Below are positions 10,206-19,193 of a stretch of DNA of 64,000 nt, one piece after another. Where the stretch lies: NCBI GenBank assembly GCA_021604525.1, contig BQJD01000006.1, positions 1 through 64,000 of the forward strand. Reading direction: 5' to 3'. The stretch is from a marine bacterium B5-7 (lineage in GTDB: Bacteria; Pseudomonadota; Gammaproteobacteria; Arenicellales; CAJQKF01). The notes under the pieces were generated by a model. The model saw nothing but the letters and a program-made list of their open reading frames with translations. It was not told where the DNA came from and did not search any database. The position numbers and the translations under genes are program-made. The stretch's first letter is position 1. Every line of letters starts with the position of its first letter.

Positions 10206-11399
10206 ATGTCCGCTATCAAAACATCTTTAATACTGTGTGCACTTTTGTTGCTGGTTCAGATTGCAGTAATACATGCGGTATTCGCCGCACCAATCATCGC
10301 CACCGGTGATCTGGGCGTCGTTATTGAGCGGGCGGCAGGGGCGGTCAGTATAGTTAACACCAGCGATAATCGGACATTGACGCGTGCTACCGGTCTTGGT
10401 GATCTGTCACATGCCTCAGTGGTGTATTCACGCAACGAACGCTATGCCTATGTATTCGGTCGTGATGGTGGACTGACCCGAGTGGACATGATTGCCGGCA
10501 AAACCGATTTTCGAACCATACAAGCAGGTAACAGTATCGGCGGCGCGATCTCGCAGGATGGCAGACTGGTCGCGGTGTCCAACTATGAACCCGGCGGTGT
10601 GCGTATTTTTGATAGCGCAACACTTGAGGCGGTTGCCAACATACCAGCCGAATATGAACCGGGCAAATTTTCCAAGGTCGTCGGCCTTGTCGACGCACCT
10701 GGTAACTGCTTTATTTTCAGTCTGTGGGATGCCGGTGAGATTTGGATCGCAGATTTATCCAATAAGGAACAGCCCGAGATTACCCGGTTCACTGATGTCG
10801 GCAAGAATCCTTATGATGCGTTGATTACACCGGATGGGCGTTACTACATTGCCGGCCTGTTCGGAGAAGACGGCTTGGCGATGGTCGACTTGTGGCATCC
10901 CGACAAGGGTGTTCGCAGGGTATTGCCCGGCTATGGTCGTGGTCAGGCCCCATTACCCGTTTACAAGATGCCGCATCTTGAAGGCTGGGCAGTTGCCGGC
11001 CGCTATGCTTATGTGCCTGCGGTCGGTGCTCACGAAGTATTGATCATCGATCTCGATGACTTCAGCGAAGCGGGCCGGATCGCTGTTAAAGGCCAGCCAG
11101 TATTCGTAATGTCCGAACCCGGTGGACGTCACGTGTGGGTTAATTTCGCCCTGCCTGACAACGATACCATCCAGATCATCGACACTGAAACGAGGGGAAT
11201 CCTTCGCACCCTGACGCCAGGCAAAGGGGTTCTGCACATGGAGTTCGAACCGCGCGGCCAGGAGGTCTGGATGTCGGTTCGAGATCTCGATCAGGTACAG
11301 GTCTACGATACCACCACACTTGAGAAAATCGCGACCCTTGATATCGATAAGCCGAGTGGCATTTTTTTTACCGCGCGCGCACACAAAATCGGTCTTTGA
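10206..11399 (+). CDS. nirF: Heme d1 biosynthesis protein NirF
   Basis: 397 residues with an N-terminal signal (hydrophobic about 8-30, likely cut after AVFA) and an eight-bladed propeller resembling the d1 domain of NirS. NirF acts in the periplasm late in heme d1 synthesis. Typical stretches are AISQDGRLVAVSNYEPGG, GKFSKVVGLVDAPG and YGRGQAPLPVYKMPHLEGW. The start ATG 10206 follows GGAG at 10197-10200, two bases after the nirC stop. In Pseudomonas NirF is a lipoprotein; here no lipobox Cys follows the signal peptide, so it is probably soluble or anchored by an uncut signal. Confidence 0.95.
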   Translation: MSAIKTSLILCALLLLVQIAVIHAVFAAPIIATGDLGVVIERAAGAVSIVNTSDNRTLTRATGLGDLSHASVVYSRNERYAYVFGRDGGLTRVDMIAGKTDFRTIQAGNSIGGAISQDGRLVAVSNYEPGGVRIFDSATLEAVANIPAEYEPGKFSKVVGLVDAPGNCFIFSLWDAGEIWIADLSNKEQPEITRFTDVGKNPYDALITPDGRYYIAGLFGEDGLAMVDLWHPDKGVRRVLPGYGRGQAPLPVYKMPHLEGWAVAGRYAYVPAVGAHEVLIIDLDDFSEAGRIAVKGQPVFVMSEPGGRHVWVNFALPDNDTIQIIDTETRGILRTLTPGKGVLHMEFEPRGQEVWMSVRDLDQVQVYDTTTLEKIATLDIDKPSGIFFTARAHKIGL

Positions 11400-11414
11400 C
11401 CGAGCGATATTTCA

Positions 11415-11894
11415 ATGTCTGAAGAACAGTTTCAAGGCACGACAATGGAACGATCGCTTCTTAATGATTTTCAACGCGATCTGCCGCCCGTGCCAAGACC
11501 CTTCGAGCTGATTGCCAGGCAGCTCGGCGTTAGTGAAGCTGAGGTGTTGGACTTTCTTCGCAAGTTGAAGGCAAGCGGTACGGTGAGCCGGGTGGGTCCA
11601 GTGTTTGCACCCAACCGATTGGGAGCGAGCACCCTGGCAGCTATAAGCGTACCGCCTGACGAACTGGCACGGGTTGCGTCATTGGTGAGTCGATATCCCG
11701 AGGTGAATCACAACTACGAGCGCGAGCATCGCTATAACTTGTGGTTCGTCATAACCGCACCAGGTCGTCAACGAATTCTCGAGGTTATCGAAGAAATTGA
11801 ATTGCGTTCAGAGTTAAGCGTACTCGAATTACCCATGCTGAAAGATTATTTCATCGATCTCGGATTTCGCATCGACTTCAGGCAAACATCATGA
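11415..11894 (+). CDS. nirD: Siroheme decarboxylase subunit NirD
   Basis: 159 residues, Lrp/AsnC-like fold with an N-terminal winged-helix region (about 12-55) and a C-terminal RAM-like domain. The NirDLGH proteins are not regulators: they decarboxylate siroheme to 12,18-didecarboxysiroheme. This one is of the NirD/NirG (AhbA) type, shown by EVNHNYEREHRYNLWFV. ATG 11415 is used; ATG 11445 (MERSLLNDF) is an alternative nearer the usual length. Overlaps nirL by four bases (ATGA). Confidence 0.9.
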   Translation: MSEEQFQGTTMERSLLNDFQRDLPPVPRPFELIARQLGVSEAEVLDFLRKLKASGTVSRVGPVFAPNRLGASTLAAISVPPDELARVASLVSRYPEVNHNYEREHRYNLWFVITAPGRQRILEVIEEIELRSELSVLELPMLKDYFIDLGFRIDFRQTS

Positions 11895-12460
11895 CGGTAT
11901 CCACTCATACCCGGGCCGAATCTCGATCAACGCTTAAAGATCGCGTGATACACACAATTGAAGGTGGTCTGCCGTTGGTTGAAAGGCCTTATGCTGCAAT
12001 CGCCGAACAGCTCGGTACCGATGAAGGGATGGTGATCTCTATCGTTCGCGAGCTGCTCGACAGTGGTGTAATCAAACGTATCGGTGTGGTTGTTCGCCAT
12101 CATGAGCTGGGCTATCGCGCCAATGCAATGGTTGTGTGGAATGTTGACGATGACATGATCGATGAATTGGGTGAAAGCTTCGGCCATATGCCGTTCGTTA
12201 CCTTATGCTACCAGCGTCCACGACGTCTTCCCGATTGGCCATACAACTTGTTCACGATGATTCACGGTGGTGATCGTGATCGTGTCCTGGCCATGGTGCG
12301 GATTTTGAACACTGATATCGCACCGACGCCACTGCCCCATGAAATACTCTTTAGCGGGCGTCGCTTCAAGCAGCGTGGCGCCAGGTATCGCGGTGATACG
12401 TCAAGTGATAACAAGGTGGTAAATTTATTAATGCAAACATCGATGGACGATATTCGATGA
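11891..12460 (+). CDS. nirL: Siroheme decarboxylase subunit NirL
   Basis: 189 residues, Lrp/AsnC fold of the NirL/NirH (AhbB) type, recognised by IKRIGVVVRHHELGYRANAM and by CYQRPRRLPDWPYNLFTMIH near residue 110. Works with NirD in removing two propionate-side carboxylates during heme d1 synthesis. Starts by ATGA overlap with nirD and ends by ATGA overlap with the nirGH fusion, implying tightly coupled translation. Confidence 0.9.
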   Translation: MTVSTHTRAESRSTLKDRVIHTIEGGLPLVERPYAAIAEQLGTDEGMVISIVRELLDSGVIKRIGVVVRHHELGYRANAMVVWNVDDDMIDELGESFGHMPFVTLCYQRPRRLPDWPYNLFTMIHGGDRDRVLAMVRILNTDIAPTPLPHEILFSGRRFKQRGARYRGDTSSDNKVVNLLMQTSMDDIR

Positions 12461-13443
12461 GGACGTTAAACAGTTTCGAACGTCGTTTCATCAACCAGTT
12501 TCAGGGCGGCTTCCCTTTGATCAGGCATCCCTTCTGTCGTGTCGCGGCGACGCTTGAAATGGGGGAAGCCACCCTGATCCAGATGGTTGATTCACTTGTT
12601 CAGCAAGGATGGTTGTCGCGCTTCGGTCCGCTTTATGACGCCTCGCGCCTCGGTGGTGCGCAAACCCTGGCTGCATTAACAGCGCCTGTTGAGCGTTTCG
12701 ATGAGATAGCCGAAATAGTCAACGGCTTTGACGAAGTCGCTCACAACTATCGTCGTGAACATGAACTCAATATGTGGTTTGTGCTATCCGTTGAGCACCG
12801 TAGCAAGATCGCTCCGGTACTGTCAGCGATTGAGCGATCATGCGGTGTGCGTGTCTATAATTTTCCAAAGGAGAAGGAATTTTATCTGGGCCTGTATCTT
12901 GAGCTTGGAGATGACGGCAGTGTGAAGACCGTGCCTTCACCCGATGCTGACAGGGGTCGCGGTTATCATCTGGATGCGCGTGATAGACAACTGGTCGTTG
13001 CCACACAAAACGGATTGCCGTTGACAGCCGAGCCCTATGCGCTGGTTGCCGAGCAGGTTGGGTTCGATGAGAAAGAAGTGATCAGCCGGCTTCGACTGAT
13101 GCTTGATAGTGGCGCGATCCGCCGTGTAGGTGCTATCCCCAACCATTATCGTCTTGGCTTAAAGGCGAACGGCATGACGGTTTGGGATGTCGCCGATGAC
13201 GATGTTGAAAGTGCCGGTGCGGATATCGCGCGTCTGCCATTTGTAAGCCACTGTTATCAGCGACCACGCTACCAGGGAATATGGGCCTATAACCTGTTTG
13301 CCATGGTACATGACACGCATCGTCAAGGGGTCATCGATAAGGCAATCCAGATTGAGGAAATACTGGGTTCACGTTGTCAATCCAAAGAAATGCTGGTGTC
13401 CAGTGCGTGTCTTAAAAAAGTCGGACTGCGCCTCGCCGCCTGA
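12457..13443 (+). CDS. nirGH: Fused siroheme decarboxylase NirG-NirH
   Basis: 328 residues in one open frame containing two Lrp/AsnC-like units. Residues about 5-155 are of NirG/AhbA type (VAHNYRREHELNMWFV, then NFPKEKEFYLGL); residues about 170-325 are of NirH/AhbB type (IRRVGAIPNHYRLGLKANGM and CYQRPRYQGIWAYNLF). A linker rich in Asp, Pro and Gly (about 152-168) joins them. In Paracoccus the fused pair is NirD-NirL; here D and L are separate and the second pair is fused. Order and domain types support the names G and H. Confidence 0.9.
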   Translation: MRTLNSFERRFINQFQGGFPLIRHPFCRVAATLEMGEATLIQMVDSLVQQGWLSRFGPLYDASRLGGAQTLAALTAPVERFDEIAEIVNGFDEVAHNYRREHELNMWFVLSVEHRSKIAPVLSAIERSCGVRVYNFPKEKEFYLGLYLELGDDGSVKTVPSPDADRGRGYHLDARDRQLVVATQNGLPLTAEPYALVAEQVGFDEKEVISRLRLMLDSGAIRRVGAIPNHYRLGLKANGMTVWDVADDDVESAGADIARLPFVSHCYQRPRYQGIWAYNLFAMVHDTHRQGVIDKAIQIEEILGSRCQSKEMLVSSACLKKVGLRLAA

Positions 13444-13460
13444 TTAACAAGGGAGTTACC

Positions 13461-14708
13461 ATGTTCCGATTGAGCCGTTACTTAAGAGCGATTGAAGCTG
13501 ACGCCTCATCAAGACCAACTATCGCCGTCAAGCCGGATGTTCCTCGCTATAAGCCGAGCGGACCGGTGGTGATCTGGAACCTTATACGTCGCTGTAATCT
13601 CACCTGCACGCACTGCTATGCCACCTCGGCAGATAGGGACTTTGAAGGCGAGTTGTCGCTCGACGAGATAAACACGGTGATGGATGACCTTAAGGGCTAT
13701 GGCGTGCCGGTATTGATATTGTCGGGCGGCGAGCCGATGATGCATCCACATATTCTTGACATCGCCGCACGCGCCAAGGGCATGGGTTTTTACGTTGGAC
13801 TGTCTTCAAACGGGACGCTGTTCAATAAGGAAAACATTGCTGAGATTGCTGCGCTTGATCTTGACTATGTAGGTATCAGCATCGATGGCATGCGTGAAAT
13901 ACATGATCGTTTCCGTCGCCGCGTGGGTGCCTTCGATGAAGCGTTGCGTGGCGTTCGCCTGTGTCATGATGCCGGTATACGAGTTGGCCTTCGTTTTACC
14001 TTGACGCGTGATAATCATGCCGATCTGCCGTCGCTGCTTAAGCTGATGCGCGACGAAAAGGTAGACAAATTTTATCTCTCCCATCTCAACTATGCCGGTC
14101 GTGGTAACCGTAACAGAGCGCGCGATGCTCAGGTGAAAATGACTCGCGATGCAATCGATTTACTGATCGAGACCTGTCTTGACGATATTCGCAGCGGGCG
14201 TCACAGTGAATTCGTCACTGGCAATAACGATGCCGATGGCGTTTATCTGTTGCATTGGGTTCGACGCAGCATGCCTGATCAGGCTACACGCCTTGAAGAC
14301 ATACTCAGGCGTTGGGGTGGCAATTCATCCGGCGTTAACATTGCCAATATCGACAATCTCGGCATGGTGCATCCTGACACCATGTGGTGGGACTATTCAC
14401 TAGGCGGCGTACGTGAGCGACCATTTTCCGAGATTTGGGAAGACACGCGCGATCCGTTGATGCGTGGTCTGAAGTCAAAATCAAGACCGCTTGAGGGTCG
14501 CTGTGCGGTTTGCACGCATCTTGATATTTGCGGCGGTAACAGCCGCACCCGTGCGTGGCAGTTGACGGGTAATCCATGGGCAGAGGATCCCGGCTGTTAT
14601 CTTCACGACGACGAGATTGGCGTGAGTGAAATGCCGCCTCGAATCGATGTGACGCCTTACTCGAAGTTGCGCAACCGCGCTGTAGTCGGGGTGAGATTTG
14701 GTCGATGA
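13461..14708 (+). CDS. nirJ: Radical SAM heme d1 enzyme NirJ
   Basis: 415 residues. The radical SAM cluster motif is Cys45-x3-Cys49-x2-Cys52 (CNLTCTHCY), followed by a TIM-barrel core with SGGEPMMHP and GISIDGM. A C-terminal SPASM-like region holds further cysteines (CAVCTHLDICGG and a Cys in EDPGCYL) for a second iron-sulfur cluster, as known for NirJ. It replaces two propionates by oxo groups on the didecarboxysiroheme. RBS GGGAG at 13450-13454. Stop overlaps the nirN ATG. Confidence 0.95.
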   Translation: MFRLSRYLRAIEADASSRPTIAVKPDVPRYKPSGPVVIWNLIRRCNLTCTHCYATSADRDFEGELSLDEINTVMDDLKGYGVPVLILSGGEPMMHPHILDIAARAKGMGFYVGLSSNGTLFNKENIAEIAALDLDYVGISIDGMREIHDRFRRRVGAFDEALRGVRLCHDAGIRVGLRFTLTRDNHADLPSLLKLMRDEKVDKFYLSHLNYAGRGNRNRARDAQVKMTRDAIDLLIETCLDDIRSGRHSEFVTGNNDADGVYLLHWVRRSMPDQATRLEDILRRWGGNSSGVNIANIDNLGMVHPDTMWWDYSLGGVRERPFSEIWEDTRDPLMRGLKSKSRPLEGRCAVCTHLDICGGNSRTRAWQLTGNPWAEDPGCYLHDDEIGVSEMPPRIDVTPYSKLRNRAVVGVRFGR

Positions 14709-16273
14709 AGTGGAATCAAATCCTGCTGTTCATCGTCGCAGGAGTAGTTATATGGACGTCTTTATTATCTGGTAATGCACGCGCGACAACAGACACGATA
14801 GAAGAGGACTATACGACACATTGTGCCGAGTGTCATGGTGCTGGCCGGCTCGGTGGCATGGGTCCTGCCTTGTTGCCGGAAAACCTCAAACGGGTATCCA
14901 AAGACGAGGCAGTTGAAGTGATTCTCAATGGCCGTACCGCTACCCAGATGCCGGCATTCGGCAATATCCTCGACAATGAAAAGGCCCGTGCCCTGGTGGA
15001 GATGATTTATACGCCGCTTGCGCACATACCGGTGTGGGATATCGAGGCGATCAGGGCGAGCCATAAAATACTCGCACCAACGCCTGCACTCGACGGTCCG
15101 ATATTCGATGCCGATCCAACCAATCTTTTTATTGTCGTAGAGCTTGGCGATCATCATGCCACGGTACTCGATGGCGACCTGATGGAACCGATTCATCGTT
15201 TCAAGACACACTTCGCACTTCACGGCGGGCCCAAGTATTCTTCTGATGGCAGGTTCGTCTACTTCGCCTCGCGCGACGGCTGGATAAGCAAATACGATTT
15301 ATGGAATCTCACTACAGTGTCGGAGGTGCGTGCAGGAATCAACACACGCAACCTGGCGGTATCCGCCGATGATCGTTTCGTCATGGTGGCCAACTATCTG
15401 CCGCATACGCTGGTGATACTCGATGCCGAGGATCTCTCGCCGATTCGCGTTATCGATATACGTGATGCTGAAGGCAATTCTTCACGCGCAAGTGCTGTTT
15501 ACGTTGCCCCCCCACGCGAAAGTTTTGTTGTTGCCCTGAAGGACATTGCCGAGGTCTGGGAGATTCAGTATCGTGATAATCCCTTACCGGTATACAACGG
15601 CTTGATGCATGACTATCGCCTTGCCGAAGGACTCGCCGAGCAGGGCATGTTTCCGGTACGAAGAATTCAACTTGACGACTATCTCGACGATTTCTTTTTC
15701 AGTCAGGACTACCGCCGGTTATTTGGTACGGCACGCAATTCGAAAAAAGGTCAGGTCGTGCAGATGGACATTGGTCGAAAAATCGCCGAGCTTGACATCG
15801 ACGGCATGCCGCACCTCGGTTCGGGTATCACCTTTGACTACCAGGGTCGAACCGTACTGGCCACACCCAACCTGCGCAAGGGTGAGGTGACTGTAATCGA
15901 TCTTGAAACATACAAAACCATCAGGCGTATCGAAACACTCGGACCGGGATTTTTCATGCGCAGTCATGAGAACAGTCGTTATGCATTCGTCGATGTATTT
16001 TTTGGCAAGGACAGCGACGCGATTCATGTGATCGACAAGGCGACCCTTGAAATAGTCGAAACGTTACGACCTGAGCCCGGCAAGACTGCAGCCCATGTGG
16101 AATTCGATCGCGATGGACGCCATGCACTGGTCAGTATCTGGGACATGGATGGCGCGGTGGTCGTCTATGACACCGCATCGCTCAAAGAGATTAAGCGCCT
16201 GCCAATGGTCAAGCCCTCCGGTAAATACAACGTTCACAACAAGATAACGCGTTCGTCCGGCACCAGTCACTGA
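14705..16273 (+). CDS. nirN: Dihydro-heme d1 dehydrogenase NirN
   Basis: 522 residues: signal peptide (about 1-27), cytochrome c domain with Cys40-x2-Cys43-His44, then a d1-type propeller similar to NirS but with diverged active-site residues. NirN introduces the last double bond into the propionate side chain of dihydro-heme d1 and hands the cofactor to NirS. Starts inside the nirJ stop (ATGA). Last gene of the heme d1 run; a short TGAAAG/CTTTCA hairpin follows at about 16276-16293 without a clear T-tract. Confidence 0.92.
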   Translation: MKWNQILLFIVAGVVIWTSLLSGNARATTDTIEEDYTTHCAECHGAGRLGGMGPALLPENLKRVSKDEAVEVILNGRTATQMPAFGNILDNEKARALVEMIYTPLAHIPVWDIEAIRASHKILAPTPALDGPIFDADPTNLFIVVELGDHHATVLDGDLMEPIHRFKTHFALHGGPKYSSDGRFVYFASRDGWISKYDLWNLTTVSEVRAGINTRNLAVSADDRFVMVANYLPHTLVILDAEDLSPIRVIDIRDAEGNSSRASAVYVAPPRESFVVALKDIAEVWEIQYRDNPLPVYNGLMHDYRLAEGLAEQGMFPVRRIQLDDYLDDFFFSQDYRRLFGTARNSKKGQVVQMDIGRKIAELDIDGMPHLGSGITFDYQGRTVLATPNLRKGEVTVIDLETYKTIRRIETLGPGFFMRSHENSRYAFVDVFFGKDSDAIHVIDKATLEIVETLRPEPGKTAAHVEFDRDGRHALVSIWDMDGAVVVYDTASLKEIKRLPMVKPSGKYNVHNKITRSSGTSH

Positions 16274-16423
16274 ATTGAAAGACGCACTTTCATGGATGAC
16301 AATTCGGATTGATTTTGCTCGCACATAGAACTTTTTCAAGTATTCGAGTGTCACAGGTTTTAAGAGGTCCTGCTGCCATGGCGGGCCTTCATTTGTTCTT
16401 GAACCTGACGAGCGAAGAATCGT

Positions 16424-17191
16424 ATGCAGTTGAACCCAACCCCCTTTGTGCAAACGGATTCTTGTTTGCCTGAGTCTCGCTCATCCGATAACGAGCTCTC
16501 TTTCCCGCCACGCTCGTTAAGCCGTATCATCGATGCTGTCAATCAACACCCGGACCCCGACTCTTCATGCGCCCGGGAGATTGTCGAAGTCGCCAACGTT
16601 AGCGCCGATGATCTTGCAGGATGGACATTATTTAATTATCCGACAACAGATTCCTATGGCCGCTGTCTGATTCACGATGGCGGTTTTTTTGAGTTAATGG
16701 CGATGTGCTGGCGAGCGGGTGATTATTCCGCGATTCACGATCATGGTCACACTCAGTGGGGCGCAGTGCAGATTTTTGGCCCGGCCGAACATGCCGTCTT
16801 CCACGTTGACACGGATGGTATTCGCACCGCGTCCATTGAACGGATAACACCCGGGCAGGTACTACCGGTTAATGGACAACTGGTTCACCAAATGGGTAAC
16901 CCGGAAGAGTCGGTGACTTTCGTTTCGTTACACCTGTATGGAAATGTAGAACGGGCGACCGATATCACCGCAGACGCGCGGGTCTTCAATCTGGCACGCA
17001 ACCGAATAGAGCGAACCGATGGCGGTGTATTCTATGATCTCCCACAAACCGCGATAAAGGATTGCGAACCATCACCGAAACCGGATCAGGCCACCTGGCG
17101 CCGCGATGTCGAGTTACATGCCGATCGTCTGAGACGCGCGAATAAACCGACTGCGTGGATAGATTCGCTACTTGGTAATGAATCTGTTTGA
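16424..17191 (+). CDS. Cysteine dioxygenase-like cupin protein
   Basis: 255 residues. A cupin core carries His105-x-His107 (IHDHGHTQWG) and a later His155 (QLVHQMGNP), the three-histidine iron site of the type I cysteine dioxygenase family; His170 follows in FVSLHLYG. The fit suggests a thiol dioxygenase, but the substrate (cysteine, mercaptopropionate or other) cannot be assigned. Position right after nirN and before the convergent Dnr-type regulator suggests a link to NO or thiol stress. ATG 16424 is preceded by GAAG. Confidence 0.7.
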   Translation: MQLNPTPFVQTDSCLPESRSSDNELSFPPRSLSRIIDAVNQHPDPDSSCAREIVEVANVSADDLAGWTLFNYPTTDSYGRCLIHDGGFFELMAMCWRAGDYSAIHDHGHTQWGAVQIFGPAEHAVFHVDTDGIRTASIERITPGQVLPVNGQLVHQMGNPEESVTFVSLHLYGNVERATDITADARVFNLARNRIERTDGGVFYDLPQTAIKDCEPSPKPDQATWRRDVELHADRLRRANKPTAWIDSLLGNESV

Positions 17192-17291
17192 CCAGGCCGA
17201 GGTAACAATCGGATAACAACAGGCGTATCAAGGTACCGATCTCTAACCCAATCTGCCAGTTAAGATAATCTCCTGTATTACGAATGTCCCG

Positions 17292-18029
17292 TTATCGCGG
17301 ATAATGAAACGTCGACTCGAGTGATGAATCGCTGGCATCACAGCGCTCGGCCAGATGCGACAGACTGGCACGATCGAGTATCCGCACATGATTGCCGCGC
17401 ATGGTGATAAGGCCGGCGTTAACGAGACTTCGAAAAATTCGTGACAGGGTTTCCGGTTTAATTGACAGCCGCGATGCCAAAACCTGTTTGGGTAGGCCGA
17501 GATCAAATTCGTCTGCTTCATCCGTGCTATGCGTGTCGGACAAGTTGAGAAAATAGCTGGCCACGCGGCAAGTACCGGAATTAAGACTCAGGTCATTGAT
17601 CTCGCGCAGCAAGCCATGCAGACGTTGACTCAGGTCCGCCGCCAATAGCAGGCAGGTATCGACGGAATCGCGCAGCATGTCGATAAAGTCCCTGGCATCG
17701 ATGCTCACCAGATCAGATGGCTTAAGGGCCTGTGCGCCAACGGGAAAGGTGGGTTTTTCAAGAAACATCAGCGCTTCGGCGAAAGTCGCGCCGGGGTTGA
17801 TTACCTCAATTACCTTTTCATCGCCTTCTGCCGACAGACGATACAATTTTATCTGTCCGCTCAGCAGCAAATAGAATCGGTCTGCAGGATCCTGTTGTTC
17901 GAACAGGGTTTCGCCTTCATTCAGGTGAACCCGAACAGCCCGTTCTGCGACTCGCTCAAGTTGCGGAACGGCAAGACGGCGAAACAACATTCCCTTGCCG
18001 AGATCTTCGATTGGCTGGCTTACGGACAA
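17292..18029 (-). CDS. dnr: Crp/FNR-family regulator, Dnr type
   Basis: 245 residues: cyclic-nucleotide-binding-like sensor domain (about 15-130), long dimer helix, and HTH_Crp domain (about 160-230). The recognition helix SIKPETLSRIFRSLV has Glu and Ser-Arg at the positions that read TTGA half-sites. The cysteine cluster of true FNR is missing at the N-terminus, so it is more likely a heme/NO-sensing Dnr or NnrR-type protein than an oxygen sensor. It lies beside the nir cluster and is the likely activator at the boxes at 7231 and 29747. Confidence 0.85.
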   Translation of the reverse strand: MSVSQPIEDLGKGMLFRRLAVPQLERVAERAVRVHLNEGETLFEQQDPADRFYLLLSGQIKLYRLSAEGDEKVIEVINPGATFAEALMFLEKPTFPVGAQALKPSDLVSIDARDFIDMLRDSVDTCLLLAADLSQRLHGLLREINDLSLNSGTCRVASYFLNLSDTHSTDEADEFDLGLPKQVLASRLSIKPETLSRIFRSLVNAGLITMRGNHVRILDRASLSHLAERCDASDSSLESTFHYPR

Positions 18030-18099
18030 CTGCGATGATTCTCTGGAAAATGACCGCTGGATATTATCAGAACAGAGGCGTCGCCATCATGCTATCCGG

Positions 18100-18399
18100 T
18101 CAGACTGCGGTATCCGCCGCCATGCGAAGCTGGCGATACGGCCGCACCCGGCGGACCGCTTCGCTGTAGATCGGGTGTTGCTTGAATTCGTGAAGTGCTG
18201 CCTCGCTGGCAAACTCTGCATAAACGACCACATCGACTTCGCTGGACAAGGCGTCGATTTTGAGACTCTTGCGCACTTCAAAATGATCCGCATGGGGGAT
18301 GTTTGCCAGGGCAGACAGGTCTGTAACGATTGGGTCGATATACTCAGTGGCAGCGCTGAAGAAGACAATATGGCGTATCACGGCGAATCCTTGCCTCAA
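18100..18399 (-). CDS. Dabb-domain (stress-responsive barrel) protein
   Basis: 99 residues in the track frame. It matches the dimeric alpha/beta barrel Dabb family: VIRHIVFFSA at the N-terminus, and the ADHFEVRKSL and DVVVYAEFASEAALHEFKQH segments. A GTG at 18381 would give a start directly at VIRHIVFF and fits the family better than the upstream ATG. The catalytic role of the family is varied and nothing here narrows it. It follows the same direction as the Dnr-type gene and lies 70 bases upstream of it, so they may share a transcript. Confidence 0.75.
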   Translation of the reverse strand: MRQGFAVIRHIVFFSAATEYIDPIVTDLSALANIPHADHFEVRKSLKIDALSSEVDVVVYAEFASEAALHEFKQHPIYSEAVRRVRPYRQLRMAADTAV

Positions 18400-18530
18400 A
18401 CGAAGCGTTCAGTGAAAAGTATGAAGGAGAAGTGCCCATGGCAATGCAGCGCATTATTGTATCCAAAAGCCAGCTTCAAATGCCAACGGGTAACGACATG
18501 ATTTCGTCGCGTCCCTCTGGCTGACATTGT

Positions 18531-19169
18531 TCAATAATCGGTTGCTGTTAATTCACTGGCTGGGGTGTATGCCGGCCGAGTCGTAGCATGGCGCATTTCG
18601 TTCAGTACTTTTTCAAGGGTGCTGGCAAACCACGGTGTATAGGCGCCGGGCGATTGCTGCATGTCAAGCCTCAATTCCGGAAGCGGTAGCCAACGGTATG
18701 CCTCGACCTCCATGGGGTCAGGATAAATCTTGTCATCCTGAAACCAACCGGCGAACAAATGGTCGATTTCATGTTCGACCAATCCGTTGTCGAGTTCGGC
18801 GCGATAGGTATGTCGAGCCAACCAGCCAAGGTCGACACTAAAGCCCATTTCTTCTTGAAGGCGTTGCATGGCTGAATCCCGGATTGTCCAGCCAGGTCCT
18901 GGGTGAGAACAACATGTGTTACTCCATAGCCCGGCGCAGTGGTATTTGACCAATGCGCGTTTTTGCACCAGCAGTTCGAGGATACATTTCCGGCGGCGGA
19001 AAACGAATATTGAAAATGCGCTATGAAGGATGCCCTTGCGGTGTGCGTAAAGCTTCTCACACTGACCGATCACTTTATCCATTTCATCGACCAGGAGAAC
19101 CGTATCCCTGTTCATGGAACGTGGTGGTGTGGTCACGTTGTCCGCTACCCCGTGATCGTGGGAAACCAT
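18531..19169 (-). CDS. idi: Isopentenyl-diphosphate delta-isomerase, type I
   Basis: 212 residues, Nudix fold. Interconverts IPP and DMAPP in isoprenoid synthesis. Active-site Cys86 lies in the signature SNTCCSHP (about 84-90), with the metal ligands His43 and His49 (AHRKGILHSAF) and His89, and the acidic pair Glu154-x-Glu156 in MEVEAYRWL. An internal Met (about residue 19, MNRDTVLLVDEMD) would give a length nearer the bacterial norm; the extra N-terminus may be non-coding. Confidence 0.93.
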   Translation of the reverse strand: MVSHDHGVADNVTTPPRSMNRDTVLLVDEMDKVIGQCEKLYAHRKGILHSAFSIFVFRRRKCILELLVQKRALVKYHCAGLWSNTCCSHPGPGWTIRDSAMQRLQEEMGFSVDLGWLARHTYRAELDNGLVEHEIDHLFAGWFQDDKIYPDPMEVEAYRWLPLPELRLDMQQSPGAYTPWFASTLEKVLNEMRHATTRPAYTPASELTATDY

Positions 19170-19193
19170 CTCATCAAATACCGGATGCGATAA

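Noticed and set aside
17292-18029. True oxygen-sensing FNR
   Set aside because: The N-terminal cysteine cluster of FNR is absent.
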